Part shown: positions 1 through 10,556 of the stretch, piece after piece
Numbering within the stretch: position 1 is the stretch's first letter
How the letters are laid out: each line of letters starts with the position of its first letter
Assembly: GCA_022410635.1 (NCBI GenBank)
Contig: JAJVDF010000455.1
Coordinates: forward strand, 664,360-728,359
Source of the DNA: Tretioscincus oriximinensis
Lineage: Eukaryota; Chordata; Lepidosauria; Squamata; Gymnophthalmidae
Direction: 5' to 3'
Length of the DNA: 64,000 nt
The notes under the pieces: generated by a model
What the model was told of the DNA's origin: nothing
Databases searched by the model: none
Seen by the model: only the letters and a program-made list of their open reading frames with translations
Translations under genes and position numbers: made by a program

Positions 1-117
1 AAGAGTTAGGAGAGACATGGGAAAGTAAATAAATAACATAACATATTTATTATCTTTGTGCCAGCATATTAAAAAATAGCAGGGGCTTTATAACTTTAAA
101 TGCTGCAGAGGGAATTT

Positions 118-645
118 AAGAACATAGGAACATAAGAGGAGCCCTCCTGAATTGAGCCTCACCCCAACTAGTCCAGCATTCTGTCTCATACAGAGGCCCA
201 CAAATTGCACCTGGGCAGTCTGAAGAGAAGGCCATATCTTCACCTATTCTCGACTCCCTGCAAGTAGTATTTCAGGAATACTGCCTGTTGCTCCATCACG
301 GAGGCAGTTTCAAAAGATCCACCCTAGTAGCTATTTATACCCTTAGTGTCCAGACTATGGAACAGTCTCCCCCTTGACGTGCGTCAATCACCATCTCTGT
401 GCACTTTCAGAAAATGCTTAAAGATGCACCTCTTTGGCCTGACCTTTAGCTAGAAAACTACTGTCTCCTCCCCATTTTTAGATATGGCTATTTTTAATGT
501 GTTCAAATTATAGTTTTATTGTTAACCGCCCTGAGACCTACGAGTAAAGGGCAGTATAAAAATGTAAATGAATAAATAAATAAAGGTCTCTAATCCTGCC
601 TTAAACTATCCAGTCTGCTAGCTACCACCACCTCTTCTGGAAGTA
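118..645 (-). mobile_element. LINE 3'-ORF-derived repeat (family A), split by a LINE tail
   Basis: It starts agaacataggaacataagag and carries the family words cagcattctgtctca, gggcagtctg and ccctgcaag. The copy breaks at about 352 and resumes at 587 (tctctaatcctgcc through ctagctaccacc). Comparison with the most complete copy (41040-41545) shows the interruption is a separate insertion at 353-590. The family's coding direction is minus here. Confidence 0.7.
353..590 (+). mobile_element. CR1/L2-like LINE 3' terminus (family E) nested in family A
   Basis: It contains a decayed C-terminal frame reading LKMHLFGLTF, then the tail gttaaccgccctgagacc and gggcagtataaaaatg, ending in (aaat)n. The same layout recurs at 1660-1840 and 22070-22262. 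The class name is inferred from the C-terminal motif and tail style. Confidence 0.6.
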
Positions 646-860
646 AAGCAGGTAAGCACAATGTGCTATAGGACTGCTGATATCTTTTTCATAAGAAAGG
701 GCCATTATAAAAGAAAGGNCCATTGTTTAAACAGATGTGTCTTTACACAAGCACTTCCCAGGTAAATAGATAAGATGAACAGAGAGAGAAAAATCTCTAT
801 TACATAATACTGGAGCCAGGGAGCACTGAGTGAAGTTGACANGCAGAATCTTTAGAGCAG

Positions 861-1131
861 ACAAAGGGAAATAGTTTTTACCTAGAGGTCATTCGGTCTA
901 TGAAATTTACTTTTCAAAGAGGTGGCAGCCTGGATAGTTTTAAGATGGGAATAGACAATTTTATGGAAGGTAAGAAATGTCTTTTGCAGAGAGACAAAAA
1001 CAGATGCAGTGTTTGTCATCTTCTGTGTGAGTCTGCCCAGATGCAATTGGTGGGCCACAGTGTGAGACAGGCTACTGGACAAAATGGGCTGTGGTCCAAT
1101 TCATCAGAGCTTTTCTTATGTTCTTGTGTGA
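861..1131 (+). mobile_element. Family A LINE-derived repeat
   Basis: It runs from tagaggtcattcggtctatg through ggatagttttaagatgg to tgggccacagtgtgagacag and ttcttatgttcttg. It is internally shortened relative to the copy at 10880-11196. Family A in this direction encodes the decayed C-terminus of a non-LTR reverse transcriptase ORF. Confidence 0.7.
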
Positions 1132-1659
1132 TATCCTTAATGTATGTCAACATTGCCCCATTATTTCCTTTCTACTTGATGTCAGATGTCTGATTTTATT
1201 TGCAGCAACTAGTCTTCCAATTTAATTGCAGCAACAGTTTAGTTTATAAAGAAGAAGAAAATGTCAATGTTCAATTTATCCATATTGGGATCTCATAACC
1301 TGGAGTGATCTTTAGTACTCCAGGGTTACAACAGACACCATACATATACACAGCTGAAGGACTGAAATATGAATAATGTATCAACAGCCCTACATTCCTG
1401 TTCCAATAAATAACAAACATCTTTTTGTATTTTCCTTTTTATCCATTCATTTCCATAATTCTTGTGTTACCAAAAAAACAACATTTTCCTCAGTAGCTTT
1501 CTTGCAACATTCCTGCTCAATTGCAACATTTCTTTTCCTCACTAGACTAAGGTCCCTGGCTGATCCCTCAGACAGCTCCAAGGAAGCAATGGAAGTTGTA
1601 ACTCTTTTGATCGAGATTGATGTCATGTGCACTTCAATACTCTAACATTTACAGATTAT

Positions 1660-1840
1660 CGAATAGTCACGCCTTTGAAGTGCGTCTGACACACNTCTTT
1701 AACTTGATCTTTGGCTGGAAAAACTGCTCTCCCTTTCCCACCTTAACATGTTTTAATATGTTAATTTGGTTTTAATATGTTAGCTTTTATTTTATTGTTA
1801 ACCGCCCTGAGATCATCAGGACAGTATAGAAATAAATAAA
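1660..1840 (+). mobile_element. CR1/L2-like LINE 3' terminus (family E)
   Basis: It contains tctttggctggaaaaactg and the tail gttaaccgccctgagatc, then gacagtatagaaataaataa. It matches the copies at 353-590 and 22070-22262. Confidence 0.6.
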
Positions 1841-2280
1841 TAATTTTAAAACAGAATTTCACTAAGTGAATAAAATTGACTTAGTAATGCTTTGTAATAC
1901 CAACACAGAATAGTTATATGAGGCTATATCATAACATGGCATCTATAAAGTGTCATGAATCAACAGAAATGACAACATATCAAAAATGTATACAATGAAA
2001 CAGGATATGGGGAAAAAACTAGTTTGAGGATGAACCTATTAAGGTTGGAGGGGAAATTTAACTAAGGGAATCATAAAAGATTTCTAAGAGTTGTAGAAAT
2101 GCAAGAAATGTTTTTGGAATAAGGGCCTATTGTATTTACTCACATCATCAACATCAACTGATGGCCATACTTCAGATTATGCTGTATACATAACACCCTT
2201 TTTTCAGTATAGTAATTACATGAGAAAATGTGTGTTATATCTATGTGCTTTGTGGGAATAGAGACTGCAGATGAGGAGAG

Positions 2281-2327
2281 AAAGAGTGGATTTTATTATG
2301 GTTTTGCTTATGCACTCTCACTGATGT
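2281..2327. repeat. Exon-flanking inverted repeat, arm 1
   Basis: This 47-bp segment begins aaagagtggattttattatg and ends ctctcactgatgt. The reverse complement of 3653-3699 matches it at 45 of 47 positions, and similarity stops sharply at both ends. It lies in the intron 305 bp past the donor of the 194-bp exon. Confidence 0.9.
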
Positions 2328-2625
2328 ATTCCCAAGGGTTCTAGTATTCCACAACGGGAACATGCTGACACAGAGGTTAGCATAGTATTTTGCAGTGAGA
2401 AAAAAAGGCAGTATAGCATTTAAATTCTGCTGTTTCCCCCCATCTCCTGTTAACTCACTAGATGACTGTCAATCAGTTTCCCACTCGGTTTTAAAAACCC
2501 CAAACTGAGAAGCTGGCATTATTATCCTCATAAGAAAGCCATAATGTACTCCAACAACGTAGAAGAACAGGAATGTATAGAAGTGCACTGCTGAGGGAAA
2601 ATGTATAATTTTAAAAAACGAAATG

Positions 2626-2631
2626 TGATAC
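2626..2631 (-). other. NPAS3: Non-consensus splice donor of the NPAS3 194-bp exon
   Basis: Exon AG is followed by gtatca. The GT is present, but positions +4 to +6 (tca) do not match the usual agt. The site is set by the phase-2 end (AG of an Arg codon) known for the ENR|ISDY junction of NPAS3. No better GT lies nearby in frame. Confidence 0.8.
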
Positions 2632-2825
2632 CTGTTTTCACAGTAAATGATATTGAGGTCCATGTTTACTCGCGTAACAAACATATGGCAGTCGATTCTG
2701 ACTTCGTTGATCGTAGGCGGGGGCAAAGCATGAGCAACCACTACGAGCCCCATGATTTGGCTAGGGACTGTCCGCCCATGGGACAGGGACACTCGGAGGC
2801 GTAACCGTCCTGTTATGTGAATCAC
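2632..2825 (-). CDS. NPAS3: NPAS3 internal exon: end of PAS-A, linker and start of PAS-B
   Basis: NPAS3 is a nuclear bHLH-PAS transcription factor of neural development that acts as a heterodimer with ARNT-type partners. On the minus strand this exon begins right after a good acceptor (pyrimidine stretch, then tttgcag) and reads [20 protein letters not shown], then a segment ending NIIYCEN, with no stop. VIHITGRL and [13 protein letters not shown] close the PAS-A fold, [10 protein letters not shown] is the linker, and [17 protein letters not shown] opens PAS-B. The exon holds 64 codons plus two bases (AG) of a split Arg codon, so it starts in phase 0 and ends in phase 2. The donor is AG then gtatca, unusual after the first two bases. 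The open frame continues on both sides into intron and those parts are not coding. The identification is by recognition of the NPAS3 protein. NPAS1 is the nearest alternative, but its sequence differs and its introns are expected to be short. Inverted repeats flank this exon. Confidence 0.95.
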
Positions 2826-2850
2826 CTGCAAAACAGCAGACGGGAAAGGA
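2826..2850 (-). other. NPAS3: Splice acceptor of the NPAS3 194-bp exon
   Basis: Read on the minus strand this is a pyrimidine-rich stretch ending ctgctgttttgcag directly before GTGATTCAC (VIH). It is a strong consensus acceptor and fixes the exon start at 2825. Confidence 0.9.
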
Positions 2851-3652
2851 AATCTCAGAAAATGCACAATACCAATGCACAATAGCAATGTTTTTAAAGG
2901 ATGAGGCTATTACTGTAGAGAGCTTTTGACTCTGCTACCACCAGGAGTACCTTTATGCACATTAATATTTGCTGTCAGCATGTCCTGAATGTCCTCATAC
3001 TATCCAAATGCTTCGCATTTATCAGATCTAGATTCAGGGCAGCCACAGGTTATTGATCTTTTTATCTGTTTGTTTTTGAAAGATCAAATTGGCACATGAA
3101 TTTTTTCAAGAAAAAGATCAACTGTTCCGATGACAGAAGGAGCAATTTATAAAAATAGCTTCAAGATGAAATTATAAAATATGCACATTAGCTATTTAGA
3201 AGCATTTTCTGACCAGCATTTAACTAAACCAGCAGCAATTTATATCATACAGATGCTGCTTGCTTACCTCTGTGAATGTCTGTTTTGCCTTAGTGCTAGA
3301 GCCAGCTAGGAACATCATCCTACCTCTATGATTCTCACCATCTGTCATCATGCCTGGCTGCCTTTTACTGCTGCTGTTCTGGAAGATACGTTCCTTACAA
3401 GACTGGGACTCAGTGAATCAGTGCGTCTTAAGTATGCTGCTTGGGTCTCCTTCAATTAAATCCAGATAAGAATATGATTCTTTTGGATACTGAAGTATGT
3501 GTCCCTTCATCTTCCAACCTGTTTGTCTGATCTGGCTGTGGGTGTCTTTGGAACACTATCTTATGGTATAAGAGCCAGATAAGATGCTTCTTCTGGAAAC
3601 TTTAATATGCTTCTAACCATCTACAATATTTCTGTTTGCTTTGACTTGGAGC

Positions 3653-3699
3653 ACCTCAGTGAGAGTGCATAAGCAAAACCATAATAAAATCTACTCTTT
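3653..3699. repeat. Exon-flanking inverted repeat, arm 2
   Basis: This is the reverse-complement partner of 2281-2327, with two mismatches in 47 bp. It lies in the intron 828 bp upstream (in transcript sense) of the 194-bp exon. I saw no other copy in the window. Confidence 0.9.
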
Positions 3700-4223
3700 T
3701 AGTAAAAGAAGGCTGCTTGGTGTCTCTCTCAACCTGAGTCAGGTAGCCTGGACTGGGAACACAATAATACCTCGACTCTACATCTTAGCATCTTCTAAGC
3801 ATCCACTCTGTCTTTGCTATTGGCCCTCTGAGAATGCCCTTTGTAGGCCCAATGAATTAGCAACTCCTTTCAGACACCCACTGACAATTCGCTCCCAGAG
3901 ATAAGGTTGCCATAAAATACCAGGACAGGTGAGCAGCAGCTTTAATGGATAAGGAAAAGAGAAAATTTCATCAAAAATGTTAACTTTGTTATAAACAACA
4001 TCTGCACTGCACTGGATGTTTTCTTTTCATGACCTTTGGGCAGCTGATTAGGCTCCACCTGGCCTTAAGCTTTGCTTAGTTTTATCACTTATTTGATTCA
4101 GCGCAAAATTTTATAATGTATTATAGTGTACTGAACTATTTTGCATTCTGTTTTCAATGTCTATATGCTACATGGTAAATATCCATTGATCTGCCCTTTG
4201 CTGGAAGGGGTATTATAAATAAA

Positions 4224-4328
<105 letters not shown>

Positions 4329-4489
4329 GTTTTCACACCCATTTATGTCACAGCCCTCATGTCTTAGTAATTTTTTGCAACTCAGTATCTGAAGAAGATT
4401 ACAGGTGAAAACAGGCAGTTTTGTTGTGATAGAGAGGCCCAAAATTTGGCTCGTGTGTTTTGGGGGCCCATGGGACATTTTTTCTTACT

Positions 4490-4816
4490 CTACCCCTTTC
4501 CTCCTCATTCATCCCATCTCTTTTTTCTCTCCTCCTCTTCCCACTCCCCCCACCTTTGCACCCTCCTACCCTGTCCCTGCTCTTCTTCCCCCTCATCCCC
4601 ACAAGGCCCCAAACCACCCCATCTTACCTTCTTCTCTCCTCTCCCCCCTCTTTTTCTTCTTCTTTTTCTACTTCTTCTTCCTATCCCTCCTCCTCTTTTT
4701 CCTCTTCCTCTCTTCCTCTTATCTCCCTCCTTCTATTCCTCCCTGCCTCCTCACTCCTTCCTCCACCCTTTCCTTCTTTCTTCCCTCTTCCTCACCCTGT
4801 ATCCCTCCTTTCTCTG
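4490..4816. repeat. Long polypyrimidine (CT-rich) tract
   Basis: About 330 bp made almost only of C and T, from tctaccccttt to cctcctttctctg. It is open in all three plus frames, which yields spurious Ser/Pro/Phe-rich ORFs. The NPAS3 sense strand is GA-rich here. Confidence 0.9.
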
Positions 4817-5696
4817 GGTAGCAGAATTGAACAAACGAATCATGGTGGAAGTACACAGTTTATGTCATCTGGTGTACATTTCTCAGTAATCCTAGATTAT
4901 TATGGTGACATCTTTGGAGCTCTTTGATTTTTCCTTTTTTCTGTTTGTGTATGATTTAATACTTTTGTATTTTCTCAGTGTTATCTTGGCACTTTATAGA
5001 AAGTGCACTGCACAAATAAACATACATAACCAATAATGGACTCAGCACTTACTATACTCTGCAACTATGTTGTCATAATCTTAGTAATAGCACAACGTAC
5101 TTTAATAATCAATTAAAAAATCACCAAGACGTTTGTATACTAAACTGATATTGCTATTAAACATTTTTGCAGATTACCAATAAATTAGTACACAGGCACA
5201 TATATATGTAACATTCTAGTTTTTAATTTGCCACCACCCAAAAAACAAGTCTGAGGATTATACAATTGCATTATTTTATTATACAAGCACCCATGCTGCT
5301 GTAGTAAGAAATCACACTGACAAAGAAATGAAAGTGAAAAAGCCAAAATGGTGCCATTTCTGAGCAATGCCCACACTTATACATGTCACCCCCAGAGTTC
5401 TGTACTTGCAGCGCTAATCCAAAGGCAGTAAGAAACTGCGACTGATAAGACAGTTGAGGCCTATTGACAGAAACGATGGCAAATTTGAAAAACATTTGTT
5501 GCAGAGACATCCTTCCTGTATCATCCTGCCTTATAAGTGCCACCTGACCAGACATACTCAACAGGTGCAGCAACTCAAAGAAATATTCTATTCTGTGGAT
5601 ATGGATATAGAACTTGATAGCACGCTCAATGCAGCCTGAAAAGTTGAATGAAAGAAAATACAAATGCAACAGTAAAAAACTGTATTGCACTACTAC

Positions 5697-5827
5697 TTTT
5701 TATTTATCTGCATTTCTATACCACACTATACCCAAAGATTTCAGGATGGTTAACAATAAAAACCAGATATAGAATTGTATAAATGGATACTAGGATGCAT
5801 GTCTGGATGTTGCCTTCTTATGTTCTT
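5697..5827. mobile_element. LINE tail fragment (minus) abutting a family A fragment (plus)
   Basis: At 5697-5765 tttatttatctgcatttcta and ccacactatacccaaag read as a reversed family E tail. At 5774-5827 tataaatggatactaggatg and ctggatgttgcc are family A, joined directly to cttcttatgttctt by an internal deletion. Confidence 0.5.
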
Positions 5828-6068
5828 AATTTACAGTGCCCAAGAGTAGGGAAGGTCAGGTTGTTTGGATCACAGGTCAACTCTCTGGTACTTCTTGCAG
5901 GCAAGCCAATACCAAATGTTATATTTGCATCCCTTTGCATTGTACTGACAAGCTGACCAGGAAACTCAGATGCTTGGGCAACTGAGCTTCCATACTCTCG
6001 CATCCAAACTTTTGTCTTTTGAGACAGAACACCAGCAAATTTTCAATCTACGATGCTATTGTGACTCA

Positions 6069-6178
6069 TACTTTTAATCCTTCTTCACTACTGAAGAACT
6101 GGACTAAACAAGGAAAAAAATGGCTTCTTTCTCCCTGGTTTAGTCCTGTTCTTCAAGACTGAAAATGGATTAAAAGTA
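6069..6178. repeat. 110-nt imperfect hairpin
   Basis: The outer stem is tacttttaatcc (6069-6080) with ggattaaaagta (6167-6178), 12 of 12. The inner stem is 6093-6113 with 6134-6154, 19 of 21. A symmetrical 12-nt internal loop and a 20-nt apical loop complete it. It could be a small MITE remnant or a pre-miRNA-like hairpin. Confidence 0.6.
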
Positions 6179-6339
6179 CATATTTGATTTAGTTAGATGA
6201 AGTCCCTACAGAAATTGAGATTGGGTTTGTGCAATTCTATTTCTACAACTCAATAAACTTTACCTAGTTCCTCCAAGCCGTTGCTCCCATATTCTAACTT
6301 GCCTTTACTTCCTAACATCCTAGTCAAGCACAAAATACC

Positions 6340-6745
6340 CGAGTTGGCCATTTTTAAACTTTATGATTTACAGTTCCGTGCCTTTCTGAAAAAGCAACAT
6401 TATTAAAAAGTGCTAAAGAAAACAAACCCATCATTCCCAGTGCATCTGACCCTTAGCAGCTTTGTCGAGGGCAAGCAAAAAGTTATTATGGGAATAAAAT
6501 AGAGTTTTACTTTTCTGGAAGGACAAGCTGATAGCTACCAAGCCTGGGGTTTTATTTGCATAGGCAGAGGGAAACAAGGGCACATTTTGCACCTTGTTAA
6601 ATTATAAGGACTGATCCATATTTAAAATACCTCTTACATCCTTGGAGGGCATCATTGCATTGAGCTAGTGAAGCTAAAAAAAATAAGCGAGAGAAAAAGA
6701 GTTTAATCTTTGCAGTTCATCCAATCAAGGACCTTTATGATGAGA
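6340..6745. promoter_or_regulatory. Candidate conserved noncoding element
   Basis: This is a repeat-free block of complex sequence about 3.5 kb from the 194-bp exon, with a perfect octamer ATTTGCAT at 6554-6561 and several AT-rich homeodomain-like sites (attattaaaaagtg, aaattataag). The call rests on texture and on the known density of such elements in NPAS3 introns; conservation was not tested. Confidence 0.25.
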
Positions 6746-8039
6746 ATATCGTACAGAAGCTGTCAGTGCCAACTACAATAGGGATTTTTCAGGAGATGGA
6801 TTCTTTCTCTGTTGATAATTTTTACCACAGCAAAGGAAGAGCAAGAGAAGTTAGTTACTTGTAACCTGTGCAGGTTATTAATGTTGAATAGGAAATGGAA
6901 AGCCCCAGTTTCCATTAACAAGTCCTTAAAACGGCAATAGAATATCAAAGATAATTCAAGGAATAAGAACCAGGCCCTTTTGTTTTAAGTGCACTTGAAT
7001 TCTGTCTCTCTATTTTAAAATAAATTTGAAAGTTGAGGGTTGTGTTCATATTATGTCCAGATGCATGGCTTGTGCTTTATGACCCTCAATCACCACACAT
7101 AGCTAAGGTAATTAATGCCCAACTCATAAAGATGCACCTTCAGAAGACAAAGTTCCTTATGAATATTTTAAGTTATTTCTTGCGGCAAAGATGCAAGAAC
7201 ATCATTTTAAAAACTCATTTTTGTGAGCCCTCATTAACTAATGAAGAAATAGCTAAAAGAAAAAAGATTTAACTTCACAGGAGGGGCATTAATAGTATAC
7301 TTTGCTCCTTCCAGCTAGGCTTACTTATGTGCTTATTTATCATTATCTGTCTTATTTGATCACGCTTGGGCTTTCTGGGGGGAAAATACAGATCAGTGAA
7401 TTCTTAGAAATATGTTAATAGCAAACTAGAAATAACATAAGTAATCCGATTGTTTTGAGAAGACTATGTTTGAAGTAGGTGTCAATCCTTGGCTGCAAAT
7501 GCACTATGGCTAAAAACGGATGTGACAGCAGATTCGGTGTCCTCTGTTTGCATTTGGTTACCAGTAAAACCAACTGTGGAGTGCTCCCACTTTCCTCAGT
7601 ACACACACCACTCGTTTCTACTACCGAGTTATTTGTCAAAACCTGACACCGCTGCTGTTTTTTGGCATTCGCATTAATTCTATTCTGGCTATGGAAATCC
7701 CTGTAGATGCTCATAATTGTGTGGGTGCTCCCATTTCAGATTTGCATTGAACCATGACCTAATGGTTGTCCCAGCCAATGGTGAAAGGGGGCGTTCCTGG
7801 GCTGGGTTGCTGTGCACATAATATTTTCTGTCAGTTCCTCCTAACCTGTTAACATCTGTGCACAGGTCCTTTCGAGCAGCGCACCATTCCAACACTCGAT
7901 CTTATTATTTTTATTTGTAGCAAGAATATATAGGGTCACTGAGCATTGCAACTCTGCTGTCTGCACTTCTCTACTAACCTCTGATGAGGCTACTCCGTTC
8001 CCAGCAATAGCAGCAGCTGCCACTTCCCTCCTTCCCATC

Positions 8040-8285
8040 TTCTTTCAGGGAGGGAAGGAGGAGCTTCAGGCTGATAATGGGAAGGGAGGCTACCCAGCTG
8101 GGGTTGGGTTAAAGCCTCCTCTCCAGCCCCTTCCTGAGCAGAGAAAAAGTTTTATTCACCTTTGACTGCACAGGGAGGGGGCATAGTAACAGCTTCAAGA
8201 CCCCAAGTGGAGCTAGGTTGCTGGAGGAAGTAGAGACGGGGGAGGGGGAGGAGTCACCTAGCAGCTGCAGACAGAGCAGCTAGAT
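8040..8285. other. G-rich, purine-rich patch
   Basis: Repeated aggg, ggga and gggggagggggagg runs stand out from AT-rich surroundings. No TIRs, splice sites or coding frame can be assigned. It may be an old repeat or a G-quadruplex-prone patch. Confidence 0.4.
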
Positions 8286-8485
8286 GGGAGGGAATGAAGG
8301 GGATCTGATGTCGATAAGTGTTCTATGGGGACGTTTAAACAGGACTGGAAACAGACAGGAGATTTGGCATTCACTTCAGATTAGCTTCAGAGATTTCCAA
8401 AACACTTTCGTTTCTGTTTTTAATCCTAGTGGGTCTACAGCCTTAAAGGTGGAACTCAAAAATATGCCATTTTTAAAGCTTACCA

Positions 8486-8586
8486 TATATCATGAAGAAT
8501 CTGCTCTTTTCCCTGAAGGGTATGGCTTTTTAGCAAATGGACTGCTGAAATTGCATGAGCACTTAAGGCAGATTCTTCATGATATA
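8486..8586. repeat. 101-bp inverted repeat with perfect 19-bp arms
   Basis: tatatcatgaagaatctgc at 8486-8504 is exactly reverse-complemented at 8568-8586, around a loop of about 63 bp. The arms may extend weakly outward (acc/ggt). It fits a small foldback or MITE. Confidence 0.65.
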
Positions 8587-8769
8587 ATTACCATAGCTGC
8601 AGAAAAACCTCATCTGGACGGGGGCACAGTTAAAAGATGCAGCATTCTTGTCCTGCTTATCTTTGCTTTACTGCTCATATGTTAAATGCATTCTTTAGAA
8701 AAAGATCCAGGACTATAGATCTATTAGTAGAATTAGCCTGTTGTGTTATGGAAATGCAATGGGCTCTAG

Positions 8770-8910
8770 CCCCTCCTCCACCTTATTCCCATCCCATCCA
8801 TGTGAAGGGAGGACAATGGAGGAAAGAGGGGGGGGAAGAGTGTGTGTGTGAAGGGAGTGGTCATGGAAGAAGGGGGAGGGAGAATGTGTGTGTGTAGGGA
8901 GATAACTCTG
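8770..8910. repeat. GA/GT-rich low-complexity tract
   Basis: Two GT runs (gtgtgtgtg) alternate with purine blocks (ggaagaagggggaggg). Overlapping ORFs on both strands here are artefacts. Confidence 0.7.
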
Positions 8911-9114
8911 CTGGGCCTTCTGTGGGACAGGGGTAGGCTCAATTGGGCACCTTGCACCCAAAAGAACAGTGGGGAGGAGCCAGACAGAAGGTGTGAAGCA
9001 ATCACGGCTTGTCTTTGGGGGGGGGCTGCTTTGTTATGTGCAATGCACCCAACAGAGCATTGGGGGGAGGTTGTGAGCATTCTGGCCACTCTGATTGGAT
9101 TAAAAGGTCCAATC

Positions 9115-9185
9115 AAGGATGTCCAGCAAGGGGATGGTTTAGATGCATCTACTTCTTCAGATTCAGGGATGGTTTAGAAGCTCAT
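9115..9185 (+). mobile_element. Family F fragment
   Basis: ccagcaaggggatgg, then gatgcatctacttcttcaga, is the inner part of family F (compare 36668-36800). Confidence 0.4.
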
Positions 9186-10182
9186 CAAGGCAAAATACCT
9201 CTTATTTAGATGTCAGATAGTTCTAAATTTTCCTGCTTGACCTGTCTCAGCTATTACAGCCTGGACCTCTGTTTCAAAGTAACCTTTGATTATTAAAACA
9301 TCTCCATTTCATATGAATTACTATTCATTTATTTTGCCTACCATATACTTCAAGCTACTGCTACTGTATATTTAATTGTTCCCAATTTGAGAATTGTTTC
9401 TACTTATATGAAAATATGTGCCCCATACCTCTCAATAAACACATAAAATTAACCCAACTTTACATGCTAATTGGGATCAAATGTTTGCTTGTAAAGCAGG
9501 AGGTAATAGAAGTAATATCTTAGTTTTACTAAGTGCTTGCAAAGCAAGATTACCGACATTTTGTGTTCAAATTGGCATAGTTATTTTCTCTGTCAAACCA
9601 AACCTTTAGGCTTTTAATGATCCACTCCTAGGAACATTGCTAGACACACATCTGGAGTTGTGTTTTTGACAATTACAGCTGATATAAAAGTATTATGAAA
9701 TATACCTAATACCTAATTTAAATCTGTAGATCAGAATTCATGTTAACTGTATACTAACTCAGTTGAACATCTGTGTACTGTCAAGAAGAACTGAAATGTA
9801 TGTCATTATACATTTTTCAGTAAAACATTCAATTCACCAGCCTATAAGGATTTTCAATTATCTTCACCTGACACAAACTTGACGAAGAAACTGTAGTATG
9901 CCTTTTATTTTTCTCTGTTGCAGAAGGGATTGTGCAATATGTTGGTGGATATAAACACAGTTTATAATGAATATGGGAATACTCAAAAGCTACATCCGTT
10001 GGGAAAAAAATAATATTTTCTTTGCCATATGCTTTGTTTTTAATCTGTTGGTGATGAATGCTTCATACTTGCTATCGTTTTACAGAGCAAAATATAGATT
10101 CTTGTGAATTTAGGAAAACGTGCACATAAACACACGCCATGAATCATTGCTGCATACAAGTACAAAATGCTAACACGTCTTA

Positions 10183-10556
10183 GGCTGTGTGCACAACACA
10201 GCGTAAAAATCAGTATAAAGTTATAATCTGAAATATAGCAATCTCGTGTCCGTGCCCATAAAATGTCTATATTCTGTGGCCAATGCCACACATCGCTCCT
10301 CGATCTCATCGCAGTGCAGACTAAGTCTTTTTATTTTTTTTTAGTTGCAGCAGCCTATGGAAACAACTACTGCGTTCTCGTTTGTTTTATCCTCCTGCAT
10401 CAAATTTGTGCACACGCATGCACACCGCCCCAGACGCAAGAGGAGGAGGGCTCTTCAGAATAATGCCTGAATATCCCAGCAATAGTTTACTCCATGTGCT
10501 GGAGTCTTCCTCATCATGCTCCAATCAAGGTAGATATATGCTGTGTGCACGCAGCC
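10183..10556. mobile_element. Harbinger-like MITE (family B) with TTA duplication
   Basis: The left end ggctgtgtgcacaaca pairs with the right end tgtgtgcacgcagcc. Both are flanked by tta (10180-10182 and 10557-10559), the 3-bp duplication typical of PIF/Harbinger elements. Inner words such as attctgtggccaatgcc, cgatctcatcgcagtg and atgcctgaatatc recur in the copies at 15990-16323 and 51834-52217. There is no transposase, so it is non-autonomous. Confidence 0.75.

Larger units (their letters stand above)
1..2631 (-). other. NPAS3: Start of the NPAS3 intron downstream of the 194-bp exon (partial)
   Basis: This is inferred from the donor at 2631 and the gene orientation. It holds LINE-derived repeats at 118-645, 861-1131 and 1660-1840 and one arm of an inverted repeat at 2281-2327. 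I see nothing recognisable at 646-860, 1132-1659, 1841-2280 or 2328-2625. Confidence 0.85.

Noticed and set aside
2469..2888. 139-codon ORF on the minus strand taken as a whole gene
   Set aside because: Only 2632-2825 is NPAS3 sequence with splice sites at both ends. The rest reads into intron.
4405..4927. Three overlapping Ser/Pro/Phe-rich ORFs
   Set aside because: They come from the CT tract, which lacks stops in every plus frame. No domain is present.
8284..8685. 133-codon ORF as a gene
   Set aside because: No recognisable domain, it spans an inverted repeat, and there are no supporting splice or promoter signals.
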